Origin: Candidatus Halocynthiibacter alkanivorans
GTDB taxonomy: Bacteria > Pseudomonadota > Alphaproteobacteria > Rhodobacterales > Rhodobacteraceae
Assembly: GCF_003333265.1 (NCBI RefSeq)
Contig: NZ_QOLB01000066.1
Coordinates: 19,316 to 83,315, forward strand
Reading direction: 5' to 3'
Length of the DNA stretch: 64,000 nt
A program made the translations under genes and the position numbers. Each line of letters starts with the position of its first letter. The stretch's first letter is position 1. Positions 8,251-17,602 of this stretch are shown piece after piece. The notes beneath the pieces were generated by a model. It made no database searches. It was given only the letters and a program-made list of their open reading frames with translations, and had not been told where the DNA came from.

Positions 8251-9435
8251 ATGTTTATTTCCTTTCTGCGCAGCCTTGACCGCGACGCCCGCCTGATATT
8301 GGCTCTGGCGCTCACCGGCAGTATTGCCGCGTCTTCACTGGTGCCCGTAATGGGGCTCTTCATCGTTGATGAGCTGGGGCAGCCGCCTTGGGCGATCAGC
8401 CTTTATTTTGTCATCGTCACGGCCCTGACCATGGGGCTGAACAAACGTTTCGGCGCCGCCATCGACAGTGGCCGCGACATCCGGCAGTTGCAGCTGGTGT
8501 CGATAGCGGCCTTTTTACTGGCCACCATGCTGCTCTATTTCCTCACCAGCTACCTGGTGCTGCTTCTTGTCTTTGCGCCGCTGATTTCGCTGGCCAATAC
8601 CGCCCTGTCGGTGGGCTACAGCCTTGGCCGCCTTTACGCGGAACGCCAACAACTTGATATTGCCCGCTTCAACGCGCTGCTGCGCATTGTGACCTCCACC
8701 GGCTGGATTTTCGGCCCGGCGTTTGCATTTGTGCTGCTGGACAGCTTCAGCTTCAGGGCCGCTTTCCTTGCCACATTTTTCATCGCGGTTCTCAGGCTTG
8801 CGCTGTGGACAATCACCCTGCCCGGCGGCTTTCGGGCGGCCCAAGCGCCGACAGGGTCCGGGCGTACCGGCCGCAACCACATCCTGCTGATCGCCGCCGC
8901 GGTCTCGATGCTGCTGTCGATGACAAACGTGCTCTATTCTTCCGCGATGCCGTTGTTTTTCAAGTATGAAGCCGGGCTGCCCGGCTATGCGCCCGGCCTG
9001 TCCTTTGCCATCAAATGCCTGTTTGAGATCCCGGCGATCTATTTCGCGGCCATACTCGCCCAACGCTGGGGTGAGCGACGGGTGTTAATGGCCGCCGCCA
9101 TGCTGGCCGTTGTGGTTATGCTGAGCATCACCCAGCTGCAGAGCATCCCTCAACTGATCCTTCTGGCCGCCGCGGAAGGTCTCTATTACGGGCTGTTTGC
9201 CGGCGCAGCGATTGGCTACATCCAGGGGTTTGCCATGGGGCGCATGGGCCAGGCCACCGCCACCTATGTATCCAGCCTGTTTCTGGGCGGCATGCTGGGC
9301 TCCGCGCTGATGGGGCTGATGGCGTCCCTCTTTGATTATCAGGCCAGCATCTACCTCGCCGCAGCCGCGGCTCTTGCGGCGCTGCCGGTGTTGATGCTGC
9401 TGAAACATTTGACGCCCGCCCCCAATCCCGCGTAG
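8251..9435 (+). CDS. MFS transporter, sugar-efflux (SetA-like) type
   Basis: 394 residues if ATG 8251 is used; a TTG two codons earlier is the alternative, and neither has a clear ribosome site. Twelve hydrophobic segments are visible, in two six-helix halves split by a polar loop near residue 200. The N-terminal half (MGLFIVDELGQPPWAISLYFVIVT near residues 30-55) and SLGRLYAERQQ resemble the SetA/SetB sugar efflux group. Substrate is inferred only at family level. It lies between yidD and ttcA on the same strand but about 80 bp from yidD. Confidence 0.75.
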   Translation: MFISFLRSLDRDARLILALALTGSIAASSLVPVMGLFIVDELGQPPWAISLYFVIVTALTMGLNKRFGAAIDSGRDIRQLQLVSIAAFLLATMLLYFLTSYLVLLLVFAPLISLANTALSVGYSLGRLYAERQQLDIARFNALLRIVTSTGWIFGPAFAFVLLDSFSFRAAFLATFFIAVLRLALWTITLPGGFRAAQAPTGSGRTGRNHILLIAAAVSMLLSMTNVLYSSAMPLFFKYEAGLPGYAPGLSFAIKCLFEIPAIYFAAILAQRWGERRVLMAAAMLAVVVMLSITQLQSIPQLILLAAAEGLYYGLFAGAAIGYIQGFAMGRMGQATATYVSSLFLGGMLGSALMGLMASLFDYQASIYLAAAAALAALPVLMLLKHLTPAPNPA

Positions 9436-9465
9436 ACCCGCCCAATCCAATCGCCGGAGCCAGCT

Positions 9466-10335
9466 ATGCTTGATGATATCGACGACATTCACGCCCTGTT
9501 CCACGGTGCCCCATCGACCACTGAGTTCAAAAAACTGCGCAAGCGCATTGTGCGCCAGACCCGCGAAGCGATCGAGCAATACGGCATGATTGAACGCGGT
9601 GCCCGCTGGCTGGTCTGCCTGTCCGGCGGTAAGGACAGCTACACGCTGCTGGCGGTGCTGCATGAGCTGCAATGGCGTGGCCTGCTGCCGGTGGAGATCC
9701 TCGCCTGCAATCTGGATCAGGGCCAGCCGGGTTTTCCCGCCACCGTATTGCCGGCGTTTCTGGAAAAGATGGGCATCCCGCACCGGATCGAATACCAGGA
9801 CACATATTCGGTGGTGATGGACAAGACCCCCGCAGGGCGCACCTTTTGCGCCCTGTGTTCGCGCCTGCGCCGCGGCAATCTCTACCGGGTGGCGCGGGAA
9901 GAGGGCTGTTCCGCCGTTGTGCTCGGCCACCACCGCGACGATATCCTGGAAACCTTTTTTATGAATCTCTTTCACGGCGGGCGACTCGCCACCATGCCGC
10001 CGAAACTAATTAACGAGGAGGGCGATCTGTTTGTATACCGCCCGCTGGCCCATGTGGCTGAAGTGGATTGCGAAAAGTTCGCAACCGCAATGAATTACCC
10101 GATTATTCCCTGCGATCTGTGCGGATCTCAGGACGGTTTGCAGCGCCAGCAGGTCAAAGCGATTCTGGATGGTTGGGAAAAAAATAGCCCCGGCCGGCGC
10201 CAGGTTATGTTCCGTTCGCTGATGAATGCACGGCCCAGCCATCTTCTTGACCCAAAATTGTTCGATTTCACCGGGCTTGAACGCAATGCTGACAAATTGA
10301 ACGAAAATGGCCTTAATATTCCCAGGTTGCGTTAA
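9466..10335 (+). CDS. ttcA: tRNA 2-thiocytidine(32) synthetase TtcA
   Basis: 289 residues with GGAG upstream of ATG 9466. The adenylating PP-loop SGGKDS lies at about 53-58. CALC at about 128-131 and the later PCDLCG provide the cluster-binding cysteines known for Ttc[20 protein letters not shown] is a family signature. TtcA adds sulfur to C32 of certain tRNAs, including some tRNA-Arg species, using ATP and a [4Fe-4S] cluster. A tRNA-Arg gene is in this window, though substrate identity is not shown. About 80 bp separate it from the next gene. Confidence 0.94.
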   Translation: MLDDIDDIHALFHGAPSTTEFKKLRKRIVRQTREAIEQYGMIERGARWLVCLSGGKDSYTLLAVLHELQWRGLLPVEILACNLDQGQPGFPATVLPAFLEKMGIPHRIEYQDTYSVVMDKTPAGRTFCALCSRLRRGNLYRVAREEGCSAVVLGHHRDDILETFFMNLFHGGRLATMPPKLINEEGDLFVYRPLAHVAEVDCEKFATAMNYPIIPCDLCGSQDGLQRQQVKAILDGWEKNSPGRRQVMFRSLMNARPSHLLDPKLFDFTGLERNADKLNENGLNIPRLR

Positions 10336-10414
10336 CCAGACGCACAGGAACTCGCCCTAGCGTCGGTACTGAACAGGCAGCTTATCTGTCTGAGAATACC
10401 TGAAGGACGCGTCC

Positions 10415-11962
10415 ATGCCGTTCATACGTGATTTCAACGCTTTGCGCTTCAGAACGGCGCTGCGCTCCATCCTCCTGGGGCCACAGCTTCTTGCGTTTTT
10501 GCCGGCAATCTCGCTGGGTGGTTACTGGTATGGCGGCGAAGGGGTCCTCCTGTTCATCGCGATTCTGTTCCCTGCGATTATCGCCCTGGCCGGGCTGCTG
10601 CCGGCGAATGGGTCCTCCGGGGCAAAAGAATGCGACAGCATCACCGGCCTGCCACTGCGGGCTTCGGCGATTGGAGCGCTGAACGAGGCGTATCAAACTG
10701 CTGGTACCAATGGTCATTCTACCGCCTGCCTGGTGGTCGAACTGGACGAATTTCCGACGATATCCCGCACCTATGGCACGGATGCCTCTGACAAAGTGCT
10801 GGCCAGCGCCGCCACCCGGCTGCGCGACACCATGCGGGATTATGATCTCATCGCCAAACTGGACGGGCCGTGTTTTGCCATCGCAATGGCGCCCAGACGC
10901 CGCGTTGATCTGGAAGGCATGCTGCAAATCGCGGCCCGCATCCAGGGCGCGTTGTCAGACCCGTTCAGCATCAATGCAACGCGTGTCTATGTGACCTCTT
11001 CCATTGGCTTTTGCACCCCGTCCCGCGCCCCGTCTTCCGATGGCGCCGCGCTGCTTGCGGCCGCCGAACGGGCGCTTGTCGATGCGCAAAACAACGGACC
11101 CTCTGCAATTCGCGCCTATTCACCGGACATTGTAAAACGGGCTGCGGCCGCGTCTGCCATCGCGGCCGAAGTCGGCAATGCGCTTGAAAATGGCCAGATC
11201 ACCCCCTGGTTTCAGCCGCAGGTGTCCACTGACACGGGCGAGGTGACCGGGCTGGAAGCGCTGGCGCGCTGGCAACACCCCGAACGCGGGCTGATCCCAC
11301 CGGCAGAATTCCTGCCTGCAATCGCGGATGCCGGGCTGTTTGAACATCTGGGTGACGTGATGCTGAACCAGTCGCTGGCGGCGATCCAGGCCTGGGACAA
11401 TATCGACATCAACGTGCCCAATGTGGCGGTGAATTTTGCCGCCGAAGAGCTGAGCAACCCGAAACTGGTCGACAAACTGCGCTGGGAGCTGGACCGGTTT
11501 GACCTGACACCGGACCGCTTGACCGTTGAAATTCTGGAAGACGTGATTGCCTCCTCTGACAATGACACTATCACCCGCAACATATGGGCTCTGTCAGAAA
11601 TGGGCTGCCGTATCGATCTTGACGATTTTGGCACCGGTCACGCGTCGATCGCAAATATCCGCCGTTTTGCCGTGGACCGGATCAAAATTGACCGCTCCTA
11701 TGTGACCCGCGTTGACGTTGACCGCGATCAGCAAAACATGGCGGCTGCCATCCTGACCATGGCCGAACGGCTTGATCTGGAAACACTGGCGGAAGGCGTT
11801 GAAACCGTCGGCGAACACTCCATGCTGGCGCAACTTGGGTGCGGTCATATCCAGGGTTTCAGTGTTGCGCGGCCAATGCCGTTTGACGAAACCACCACCT
11901 GGATGCGCAAACACCGTGAGAAACTCGCCACGCCGTCGATACTCGGTCGCCATGCCGGCTGA
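10415..11962 (+). CDS. cyclic-di-GMP phosphodiesterase with degenerate GGDEF domain (GGDEF-EAL)
   Basis: 515 residues, AAGGA before ATG 10415. Two membrane segments lie at about 18-36 and 42-62. A GGDEF-fold domain spans about 75-235, but its catalytic loop reads LDGPCF instead of GGDEF, so cyclase activity is unlikely. An EAL domain spans about 255-495 with intact motifs: EALARW (281), VEILED (371), DDFGTG (403), IKIDRSYV and LAEGVE. It should hydrolyse c-di-GMP at the membrane. The degenerate domain may sense GTP. No sensor domain beyond the membrane anchor is visible. It sits between ttcA and yidC as its own unit. Confidence 0.9.
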   Translation: MPFIRDFNALRFRTALRSILLGPQLLAFLPAISLGGYWYGGEGVLLFIAILFPAIIALAGLLPANGSSGAKECDSITGLPLRASAIGALNEAYQTAGTNGHSTACLVVELDEFPTISRTYGTDASDKVLASAATRLRDTMRDYDLIAKLDGPCFAIAMAPRRRVDLEGMLQIAARIQGALSDPFSINATRVYVTSSIGFCTPSRAPSSDGAALLAAAERALVDAQNNGPSAIRAYSPDIVKRAAAASAIAAEVGNALENGQITPWFQPQVSTDTGEVTGLEALARWQHPERGLIPPAEFLPAIADAGLFEHLGDVMLNQSLAAIQAWDNIDINVPNVAVNFAAEELSNPKLVDKLRWELDRFDLTPDRLTVEILEDVIASSDNDTITRNIWALSEMGCRIDLDDFGTGHASIANIRRFAVDRIKIDRSYVTRVDVDRDQQNMAAAILTMAERLDLETLAEGVETVGEHSMLAQLGCGHIQGFSVARPMPFDETTTWMRKHREKLATPSILGRHAG

Positions 11963-12091
11963 GCGTCGCTGCGCAATTTTCCGCACGATTCACCGGTTTT
12001 GCGCGGGTTGTGACCCGAAATAGCTTGACCTTTTGCCCCCCGGGTTGTTGAACCACGACTGACTTTCGTAACAGCAGTTGGGCCACCATCC

Positions 12092-13903
12092 ATGGACGAT
12101 CAGAACAAGAACCTCATCGTCGCTCTCGCTTTGAGCGCCATTGTATATTTGGGGTGGATGTTTTTCTTCGCCCCGGACGCCCCGGTTGCCCCAGTGGTCC
12201 CGGTCAGCGAGCAGACCGCGGGGGCCGGTGATACCGGCATTCCGACACCGCTTCTGAACAGCGCACCGCTTGTCACCGCGACACCGGCAGAGACGCTGCA
12301 GACGGCCCTGGCCAAGACCGAACGCCTGACGGTCGACACGGACCGCCTGACCGGATCTATTTCGCTCACCGGCGGCCGTATCGACGACATTGCGCTGAAG
12401 GATTACAACGAAACTCTGGACGCTGACAGCGAGCTGGTGACCCTGCTGCGCCCGGCCGGGTCTGACTCAGCGTATTATTCGGTCTTTGGCTGGGCCCCGG
12501 GTGGCGATCTTGCCGCAGCGGACGTACCCGGCAGCGCAACGGCATGGCAGATCGAATCCGGCGATGTCCTGACGACCGATAAGCCTGTCACCCTGATCTG
12601 GGACAATGGCAAAGGCCTGACCTTCCGCCGCCAGATCGAAGTGGACGAGAACTATCTCTTCACCGTGACCCAGAGCGTTGAAAACACCGGCGCCACAGCG
12701 GCCCGCATGGCCCCCTATGGTCTGGTTGCACGTCAGGGCACGCCCGACACGCTGAACTTCTTTGTCTTGCACGAGGGTGTGGTCCGTCAAAGCGACGACG
12801 AGCTGTCGGAAATCAAATACAAAGAACTGCCGGACATGGACCCGCTGGCCAATCAGGCCCGTCTTGGCGAAGAAGCCTCGGTGCAGGAAAACGGCTGGAT
12901 CGGCTTTACCGATAAAAACTGGATGACCGCGCTGATCCCAGCCAGCGGTCAGGCGTTCACTTCGACCACCGGCTACTACACAGGTTCCGACATCTATTTC
13001 GTCGAAACCCGTAACCCTGTGGTCTCTGTTGAGCCCGGCCAGTCCGTTGAGGTGGAAACACGTATGTTTGCCGGTGCCAAAGAATGGGCCGCCATCCGCA
13101 GCTATGAAGATGACAATGGCATCATCAACTTCCTCGACTCAATTGACTGGGGCATGTTCTTTTTCCTGACCAAACCGATTTTTGCCATGCTGCACTGGCT
13201 GAACTCGGTGATCGGCAACATGGGCTGGTCGATCATCGCGCTGACGCTGGTGATCAAAGCGCTGTTGTTCCCGCTGGCCTATAAATCCTACGTCTCCATG
13301 GCGCGGATGAAAGAGTTGCAGCCGGAAATGGAGAAACTGAAGGAAAAAGCCGGTGATGACCGCGCTAAGCTTCAGAAAGAAATGATGACGCTGTACAAGA
13401 AGAACAAGGTCAACCCGGCCTCCGGTTGTCTGCCGCTCCTGCTGCAGATCCCGATCTTCTTCTCGCTCTACAAAGTGATCTTTGTCACCATTGAGCTGCG
13501 TCAGGCCCCCTGGCTCGGCTGGATCTATGACCTCTCCGCCCCTGATCCCAGTTCGATCCTGAACCTGTTTGGCCTGCTGTCCATTTCGCTGCCGGCAGAC
13601 GACAGCCTGTTCGCAATCCTGTCGCTTGGTATTCTGCCGATCCTGCTGGGCATTTCGATGTTCCTGCAGCAAAAGCTGAACCCGGCACCGACCGACGCGT
13701 CTCAGGCGATGATCATGGCCTGGATGCCCTGGGTGTTCATGTTCATGCTGGGTCAATTTGCTTCCGGTCTGGTACTCTACTGGATCGCCAACAATACGAT
13801 CACCTTCACCCAGCAATATCTCATCATGCGCAGCCATGGGCATAAGCCGGATGTGTTTGGCAACATTATCCGCACCTTTAAGCGCAAAAAAACTGAAAGC
13901 TGA
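12092..13903 (+). CDS. yidC: membrane protein insertase YidC (Oxa1 family)
   Basis: 603 residues, normal for proteobacterial YidC. The first membrane segment (about 7-26, LIVALALSAIVYLGWMFFFA) is followed by a large periplasmic beta-domain to about 345. The Oxa1 core follows with GWSIIALTLVIKALLFPLAY, then the cytoplasmic hairpin KSYVSMARMKELQPEMEKLK, then the NPASGCLPLLLQIPIFFSLY segment, and further segments near 480-570. The end is basic (RTFKRKKTES). YidC inserts and folds inner-membrane proteins alone or with SecYEG. It begins 129 bp after the EAL gene and is 3 bp from engB. Confidence 0.96.
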   Translation: MDDQNKNLIVALALSAIVYLGWMFFFAPDAPVAPVVPVSEQTAGAGDTGIPTPLLNSAPLVTATPAETLQTALAKTERLTVDTDRLTGSISLTGGRIDDIALKDYNETLDADSELVTLLRPAGSDSAYYSVFGWAPGGDLAAADVPGSATAWQIESGDVLTTDKPVTLIWDNGKGLTFRRQIEVDENYLFTVTQSVENTGATAARMAPYGLVARQGTPDTLNFFVLHEGVVRQSDDELSEIKYKELPDMDPLANQARLGEEASVQENGWIGFTDKNWMTALIPASGQAFTSTTGYYTGSDIYFVETRNPVVSVEPGQSVEVETRMFAGAKEWAAIRSYEDDNGIINFLDSIDWGMFFFLTKPIFAMLHWLNSVIGNMGWSIIALTLVIKALLFPLAYKSYVSMARMKELQPEMEKLKEKAGDDRAKLQKEMMTLYKKNKVNPASGCLPLLLQIPIFFSLYKVIFVTIELRQAPWLGWIYDLSAPDPSSILNLFGLLSISLPADDSLFAILSLGILPILLGISMFLQQKLNPAPTDASQAMIMAWMPWVFMFMLGQFASGLVLYWIANNTITFTQQYLIMRSHGHKPDVFGNIIRTFKRKKTES

Positions 13904-13906
13904 TCA

Positions 13907-14554
13907 ATGGAACTTTCTTTTCCATTCGCTGAAACTGACGCAGACGCCCGGGAAGCCGGGCGTCTGCTGTTTGCGGGCGAAACCGATTTTCTCAAAGGCG
14001 TTGTCGCCATGGACGGCATGCCGCCGGCGGACCGGATGGAGGTCTGTTTTGCCGGGCGCTCCAACGTGGGCAAATCCACCCTGATCAATGCCCTGACCGG
14101 GCGCAAAGCTCTGGCGCGTGCCTCCAACACTCCGGGCCGCACCCAGGAGATCAACTTCTTCACCTGCGGCGAAAGCCACTATGTGGTCGATCTACCCGGT
14201 TATGGTTTTGCCAATGCACCGGTCAAAGTCGTTGAAAAATGGCAGCGGCTGCTGAAGGCCTACCTGTCCGGCCGCGCCACGCTGCGCCGCGCGTTTGTGC
14301 TGGTCGACAGCCGTCACGGGATCAAACCAGTGGATGAAGAGATCATGGGGCTGCTGAACAAGTCTGCCGTGACCTTTCAGGTGGTGCTGACCAAAGCCGA
14401 CAAGGTCAAAGAAAAAGATCTGGAACCGATGTTTGCCCAGGTGCGCAAAGCGCTGTCAAAACACCCGGCCGCCTACCCTGAAATCATCCTGACCAGTTCC
14501 GAAAAAGGCGAAGGTATCGAAGATCTGCGCGCCATAATCGCCACGATGGAATAA
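13907..14554 (+). CDS. engB: ribosome biogenesis GTPase YihA/EngB
   Basis: 215 residues. GTPase motifs are in order: G1 GRSNVGKST near 50-58, a G2 Thr in NTPGRTQE, G3 DLPGYG near 93, G4 TKADK and G5 TSS. EngB/YsxC acts in late assembly of the 50S subunit. It starts 3 bp after the yidC stop, so the two are almost certainly cotranscribed. About 70 bp separate it from argB. The neighbourhood yidC-engB-argB is common in this bacterial group. Confidence 0.95.
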   Translation: MELSFPFAETDADAREAGRLLFAGETDFLKGVVAMDGMPPADRMEVCFAGRSNVGKSTLINALTGRKALARASNTPGRTQEINFFTCGESHYVVDLPGYGFANAPVKVVEKWQRLLKAYLSGRATLRRAFVLVDSRHGIKPVDEEIMGLLNKSAVTFQVVLTKADKVKEKDLEPMFAQVRKALSKHPAAYPEIILTSSEKGEGIEDLRAIIATME

Positions 14555-14626
14555 CCCCGGTCCGGGAATGTCTTGCACTAGAGCCGCCCTGTCGACTAAA
14601 ACCGGCTGACCCAGAGAAAAGCCCTC

Positions 14627-15493
14627 ATGATGAAGACCCAGGATATGAACCGCGATTGGCCAGCAACTGCCCGGACCCTGTCTCAGGCGCTCCCTTACCT
14701 GCAACGTTATGAAGGCGCCACCGTCGTCATCAAACTTGGCGGCAATGCGATGGGCAGCGACGAGGCGATGGAAAATTTCGCCCGCGACGTGGTGCTGATG
14801 CAGCAGGTTGGGGTCAATCCGGTCATCGTGCATGGCGGCGGTCCGATGATCAACGCGATGCTGGAAAAGCTTGATATCAAATCTGAATTTGTCGCCGGCA
14901 AACGGGTGACCGACCAGGCCACGGTGGAAGTGGTCGAAATGGTGCTTTCAGGTCAGGTCAACAAACGGCTGGTGCAGGCGATCAATTCCCAGGGTGGCCG
15001 CGCGGTTGGCCTTTCGGGCAAAGATGCCAATCTGATGATCTGTGATCAGACCCACCCGGATCTTGGCTTTGTCGGCACGCCGGCTGATATGGATCCCAAA
15101 GTGCTGCGCGATCTTGGGGCCTCTGGTCTGATCCCGGTCATCGCGCCGCTGGGCGCCGGGCGCAACGGCGAGACCTTTAACGTCAACGGCGACACCGCTG
15201 CCGGCGCAATTGCCGGCGCACTGCAGGCGGACCGCCTGTTGCTGCTGACCGACGTATCGGGCGTTAAAGGCGGTGATGGCAAAGTCCTGACCGAACTGAA
15301 CGCTGGCCAGATCCGCGATATGATCGCAGACGGCACCATTGCCGGCGGCATGATTCCAAAAACCGAAACGGCACTGGATGCGCTGGACCAGGGCGTGCGT
15401 GCGGTGGTGATCCTGGATGGGCGTGTCCCCAACGCCTGCCTGCTGGAACTCTACACCGAACACGGTGCCGGCTCGCTGATCCGCGCCGGCTGA
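14627..15493 (+). CDS. argB: N-acetylglutamate kinase
   Basis: 288 residues; ATG 14627 is taken, though ATG codons at 14630 and 14645 are in frame. The substrate- and ATP-binding loops are [11 protein letters not shown] near residue 36, [14 protein letters not shown] near 66, and [15 protein letters not shown] near 186. [10 protein letters not shown] and [14 protein letters not shown] complete the amino-acid kinase fold. The enzyme phosphorylates N-acetyl-L-glutamate, the second step of arginine synthesis. Other arg genes are not nearby. It shares orientation with engB and the ferredoxin gene. Confidence 0.95.
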   Translation: MMKTQDMNRDWPATARTLSQALPYLQRYEGATVVIKLGGNAMGSDEAMENFARDVVLMQQVGVNPVIVHGGGPMINAMLEKLDIKSEFVAGKRVTDQATVEVVEMVLSGQVNKRLVQAINSQGGRAVGLSGKDANLMICDQTHPDLGFVGTPADMDPKVLRDLGASGLIPVIAPLGAGRNGETFNVNGDTAAGAIAGALQADRLLLLTDVSGVKGGDGKVLTELNAGQIRDMIADGTIAGGMIPKTETALDALDQGVRAVVILDGRVPNACLLELYTEHGAGSLIRAG

Positions 15494-15565
15494 CGGCGCC
15501 CTCACGATTACGCGCACTGGAATTCTGGAATTCCCAAGCCCTGTGGCTTGCTCTAAGTTGGCGTC

Positions 15566-16237
15566 ATGAAGAACAGCGCCATAAACTCCGAATACCAACA
15601 TCTGAAGTCACAGATCCGCCCGGCGCAGCTTGAACTGCTTGGCGGTTTTCACCCGGCAGACACAGATGGCGCCCCTGAAGGCTGCAAAACCGTCCTGCTG
15701 CTGGGACCACTGGAACCCGGGTTCTGGCCGGTGCTCACGGACTCCGCTGAATTCCGCGATGGCAAGGCTGACCCGGTTGACCGCTGGTCGCTACGGGTGG
15801 TTTCTCAACTCGCTCAGGACCTTGGTGCAACACCAGTCTTTCCCTTTGGCGGCCCGCCCTGGCACCCGTTCATTTCCTGGGCGCTGCGCAGCGCGCAGTC
15901 CTTCAGCTCACCAGTGTCGCTGCTGGTGCATGACAAGGCCGGGCTGATGGTGTCCTACCGCGGCGCGCTGGCCTTTTCACACCATATTGAGCTGCCCGCC
16001 ACGCAGCCCTCGCCGTGCCAGAGTTGCGCGGGACGCCCCTGCATCAGCGCCTGCCCGGCCGGCGCCATCACGGAAGGGCAGTATGACGTGCCGGCCTGCC
16101 ATACGTTTCTTGACACTCCTGAGGGCCAGGACTGTCTGCAGGGCGGCTGTCTGGTGCGCCGCGCCTGCCCTGTGTCCAGAACCTATCCGCGCGCGCCGGC
16201 ACAATCGGCATTTCACATGTCGGCGTTTCACCGATGA
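15566..16237 (+). CDS. ferredoxin-like 4Fe-4S protein
   Basis: 223 residues. The N-terminal ~145 residues show no cofactor motif I recognise (LLLGPLEPGFW, FPFGGPPWHPFISWALRSAQ). The C-terminal third has two cysteine clusters, CQSCAGRPCISACPAGAI and CLQGGCLVRRACPVS, as in a two-cluster ferredoxin fold. The layout is reminiscent of the ferredoxin part of QueG-like or CapK-type proteins, but without their catalytic domains. Redox partner unknown. Its stop overlaps the SixA-like gene by 4 nt (ATGA), so the two are coupled. Annotated only as a putative Fe-S electron carrier. Confidence 0.75.
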   Translation: MKNSAINSEYQHLKSQIRPAQLELLGGFHPADTDGAPEGCKTVLLLGPLEPGFWPVLTDSAEFRDGKADPVDRWSLRVVSQLAQDLGATPVFPFGGPPWHPFISWALRSAQSFSSPVSLLVHDKAGLMVSYRGALAFSHHIELPATQPSPCQSCAGRPCISACPAGAITEGQYDVPACHTFLDTPEGQDCLQGGCLVRRACPVSRTYPRAPAQSAFHMSAFHR

Positions 16238-16740
16238 CACTGCGCCTGATCCTGACCCGCCATGCCAGTTCGGACTGGGATGAGGATTGCCCCACCGACC
16301 ATGACCGGACGCTGAACGCAGCCGGACGCAAAGACGCGCCTCTGATTGGCAGCTGGCTTGCCCGGCAGGGGTATGCCCCCGAACACGTGCTTTGCTCCTC
16401 AGCGCAGCGCACACGCGAGACCTGGGCGGGTCTGTCCCCCACTCTGGGCTTTGCGGGCAAATTCGAAATCGATCCCCGGCTTTACCAGGCAAATCCGGCC
16501 TTTATCCTCCAGCGACTGCAGCAGGTTGAACAGGCGCAAGTGGTGATGATTATCGCCCACAACCCGGGAATCGCGCGCGCAGCAATATCTTTTGCTGCCG
16601 CGCCCCCTGCAGACAGGCAATTTCAACGATACCCGCCCGCCGCCACCACAGTGTTGGAGTTTCAGGCCGAAACCTGGTCCGGGGTCAAATGGGGCACAGG
16701 CCATATCGCCGCTTTCACAGTGCCCCGCGCCCAGCAATAG
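16234..16740 (+). CDS. SixA-type histidine phosphatase
   Basis: 168 residues, starting in the ATGA overlap with the ferredoxin gene. The catalytic motif LTRHASSDWDE (RHA near residue 9) opens the protein. A second Arg follows in CSSAQRTRETW, and IIAHNPGI carries the second catalytic His. These are the hallmarks of the histidine phosphatase (phosphoglycerate mutase-like) superfamily, SixA branch, which dephosphorylates phosphohistidine in HPt domains or PTS proteins. A target cannot be deduced. A hairpin with a T-rich tail lies 2 bp after the stop. Confidence 0.88.
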   Translation: MTLRLILTRHASSDWDEDCPTDHDRTLNAAGRKDAPLIGSWLARQGYAPEHVLCSSAQRTRETWAGLSPTLGFAGKFEIDPRLYQANPAFILQRLQQVEQAQVVMIIAHNPGIARAAISFAAAPPADRQFQRYPPAATTVLEFQAETWSGVKWGTGHIAAFTVPRAQQ

Positions 16741-16742
16741 AA

Positions 16743-16778
16743 AACGCCGGCAGATCTCTCCGCCGGCGTTCTGATTTT
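16743..16778. terminator. intrinsic terminator shared by convergent genes
   Basis: A perfect 9-bp stem AACGCCGGC/GCCGGCGTT (16743-16751 and 16762-16770) with a 10-nt loop, followed by CTGATTTT on the plus strand and preceded by AAAA. It lies between the SixA-like gene (plus) and bztD (minus) and could serve both. Confidence 0.75.
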
Positions 16779-16798
16779 AAATCTGGCTGTGCGCCTGT

Positions 16799-17590
16799 TC
16801 AGTGACCCAAAATCTGGCTCAGGAACAGTTGCGTGCGCTCAGACTGCGGGTTGCTGAAGAACTCTTCCGGCTCATTCTGCTCCACAATCTGGCCCTGATC
16901 CATAAAGATCACCCGGTTTGCCACCTGACGGGCGAAACCCATCTCATGGGTCACACAGATCATCGTCATGCCCTCTTCCGCGAGTTCGATCATGGTGTCG
17001 AGCACCTCTTTGATCATCTCAGGGTCAAGCGCAGACGTTGGCTCATCAAACAACATGATGCGCGGTTTCATGCACAGAGAACGTGCAATCGCCACCCGCT
17101 GCTGCTGACCACCGGACAGCTGGCCCGGATATTTCAGCGCCTGTTCCGGAATTTTCACCTTCTCAAGAAACTGCATCGCAATTTCTTCGGCTTCCTTCTT
17201 TGGAGTCTTGCGCACATGCATCGGCGCCAGGGTGCAGTTTTCAAGGATGGTCAGATGCGGGAACAGATTGAAGTGCTGAAAGCACATGCCCACATCTGAG
17301 CGGATCTTGTCGATGTTCTTCAGATCAGAGGACAGCTCAACACCGTCCACCTGGATCGAACCGGCCTGGTGCACTTCCAGACGGTTGATACAGCGGATGA
17401 GGGTCGATTTCCCCGAGCCCGAAGGCCCGCAGACCACGATGCGTTCCCCGTGGTTCGCCGTCATGTTGATATCGCGCAGCACGTGGAAGGCGCCATACCA
17501 TTTGTTCATGTTGGTGATCTGAATGGCCACCTGGTCCGAAACCTGCATATGGCTCCGGTCAATATCACGATCTATCGTTGTTTCGTTCAT
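16799..17590 (-). CDS. bztD: ABC transporter ATP-binding protein, glutamate/aspartate (BztD/AapP type)
   Basis: 263 residues, GGAG 8 nt before ATG 17590. Walker A is [10 protein letters not shown] near 54, the Q-loop lies in [12 protein letters not shown], the signature is [13 protein letters not shown], Walker B is [14 protein letters not shown] and the switch His lies in CVTHEMGFA. This is the ATPase of a polar amino-acid importer (PAAT family). In Rhodobacter capsulatus the homologous Bzt system takes up glutamate, glutamine, aspartate and asparagine. It is the last gene of the bztABCD row, 12 bp after bztC. Confidence 0.92.
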   Translation of the reverse strand: MNETTIDRDIDRSHMQVSDQVAIQITNMNKWYGAFHVLRDINMTANHGERIVVCGPSGSGKSTLIRCINRLEVHQAGSIQVDGVELSSDLKNIDKIRSDVGMCFQHFNLFPHLTILENCTLAPMHVRKTPKKEAEEIAMQFLEKVKIPEQALKYPGQLSGGQQQRVAIARSLCMKPRIMLFDEPTSALDPEMIKEVLDTMIELAEEGMTMICVTHEMGFARQVANRVIFMDQGQIVEQNEPEEFFSNPQSERTQLFLSQILGH

Positions 17591-17602
17591 TTTTCTGGCT
17601 CC

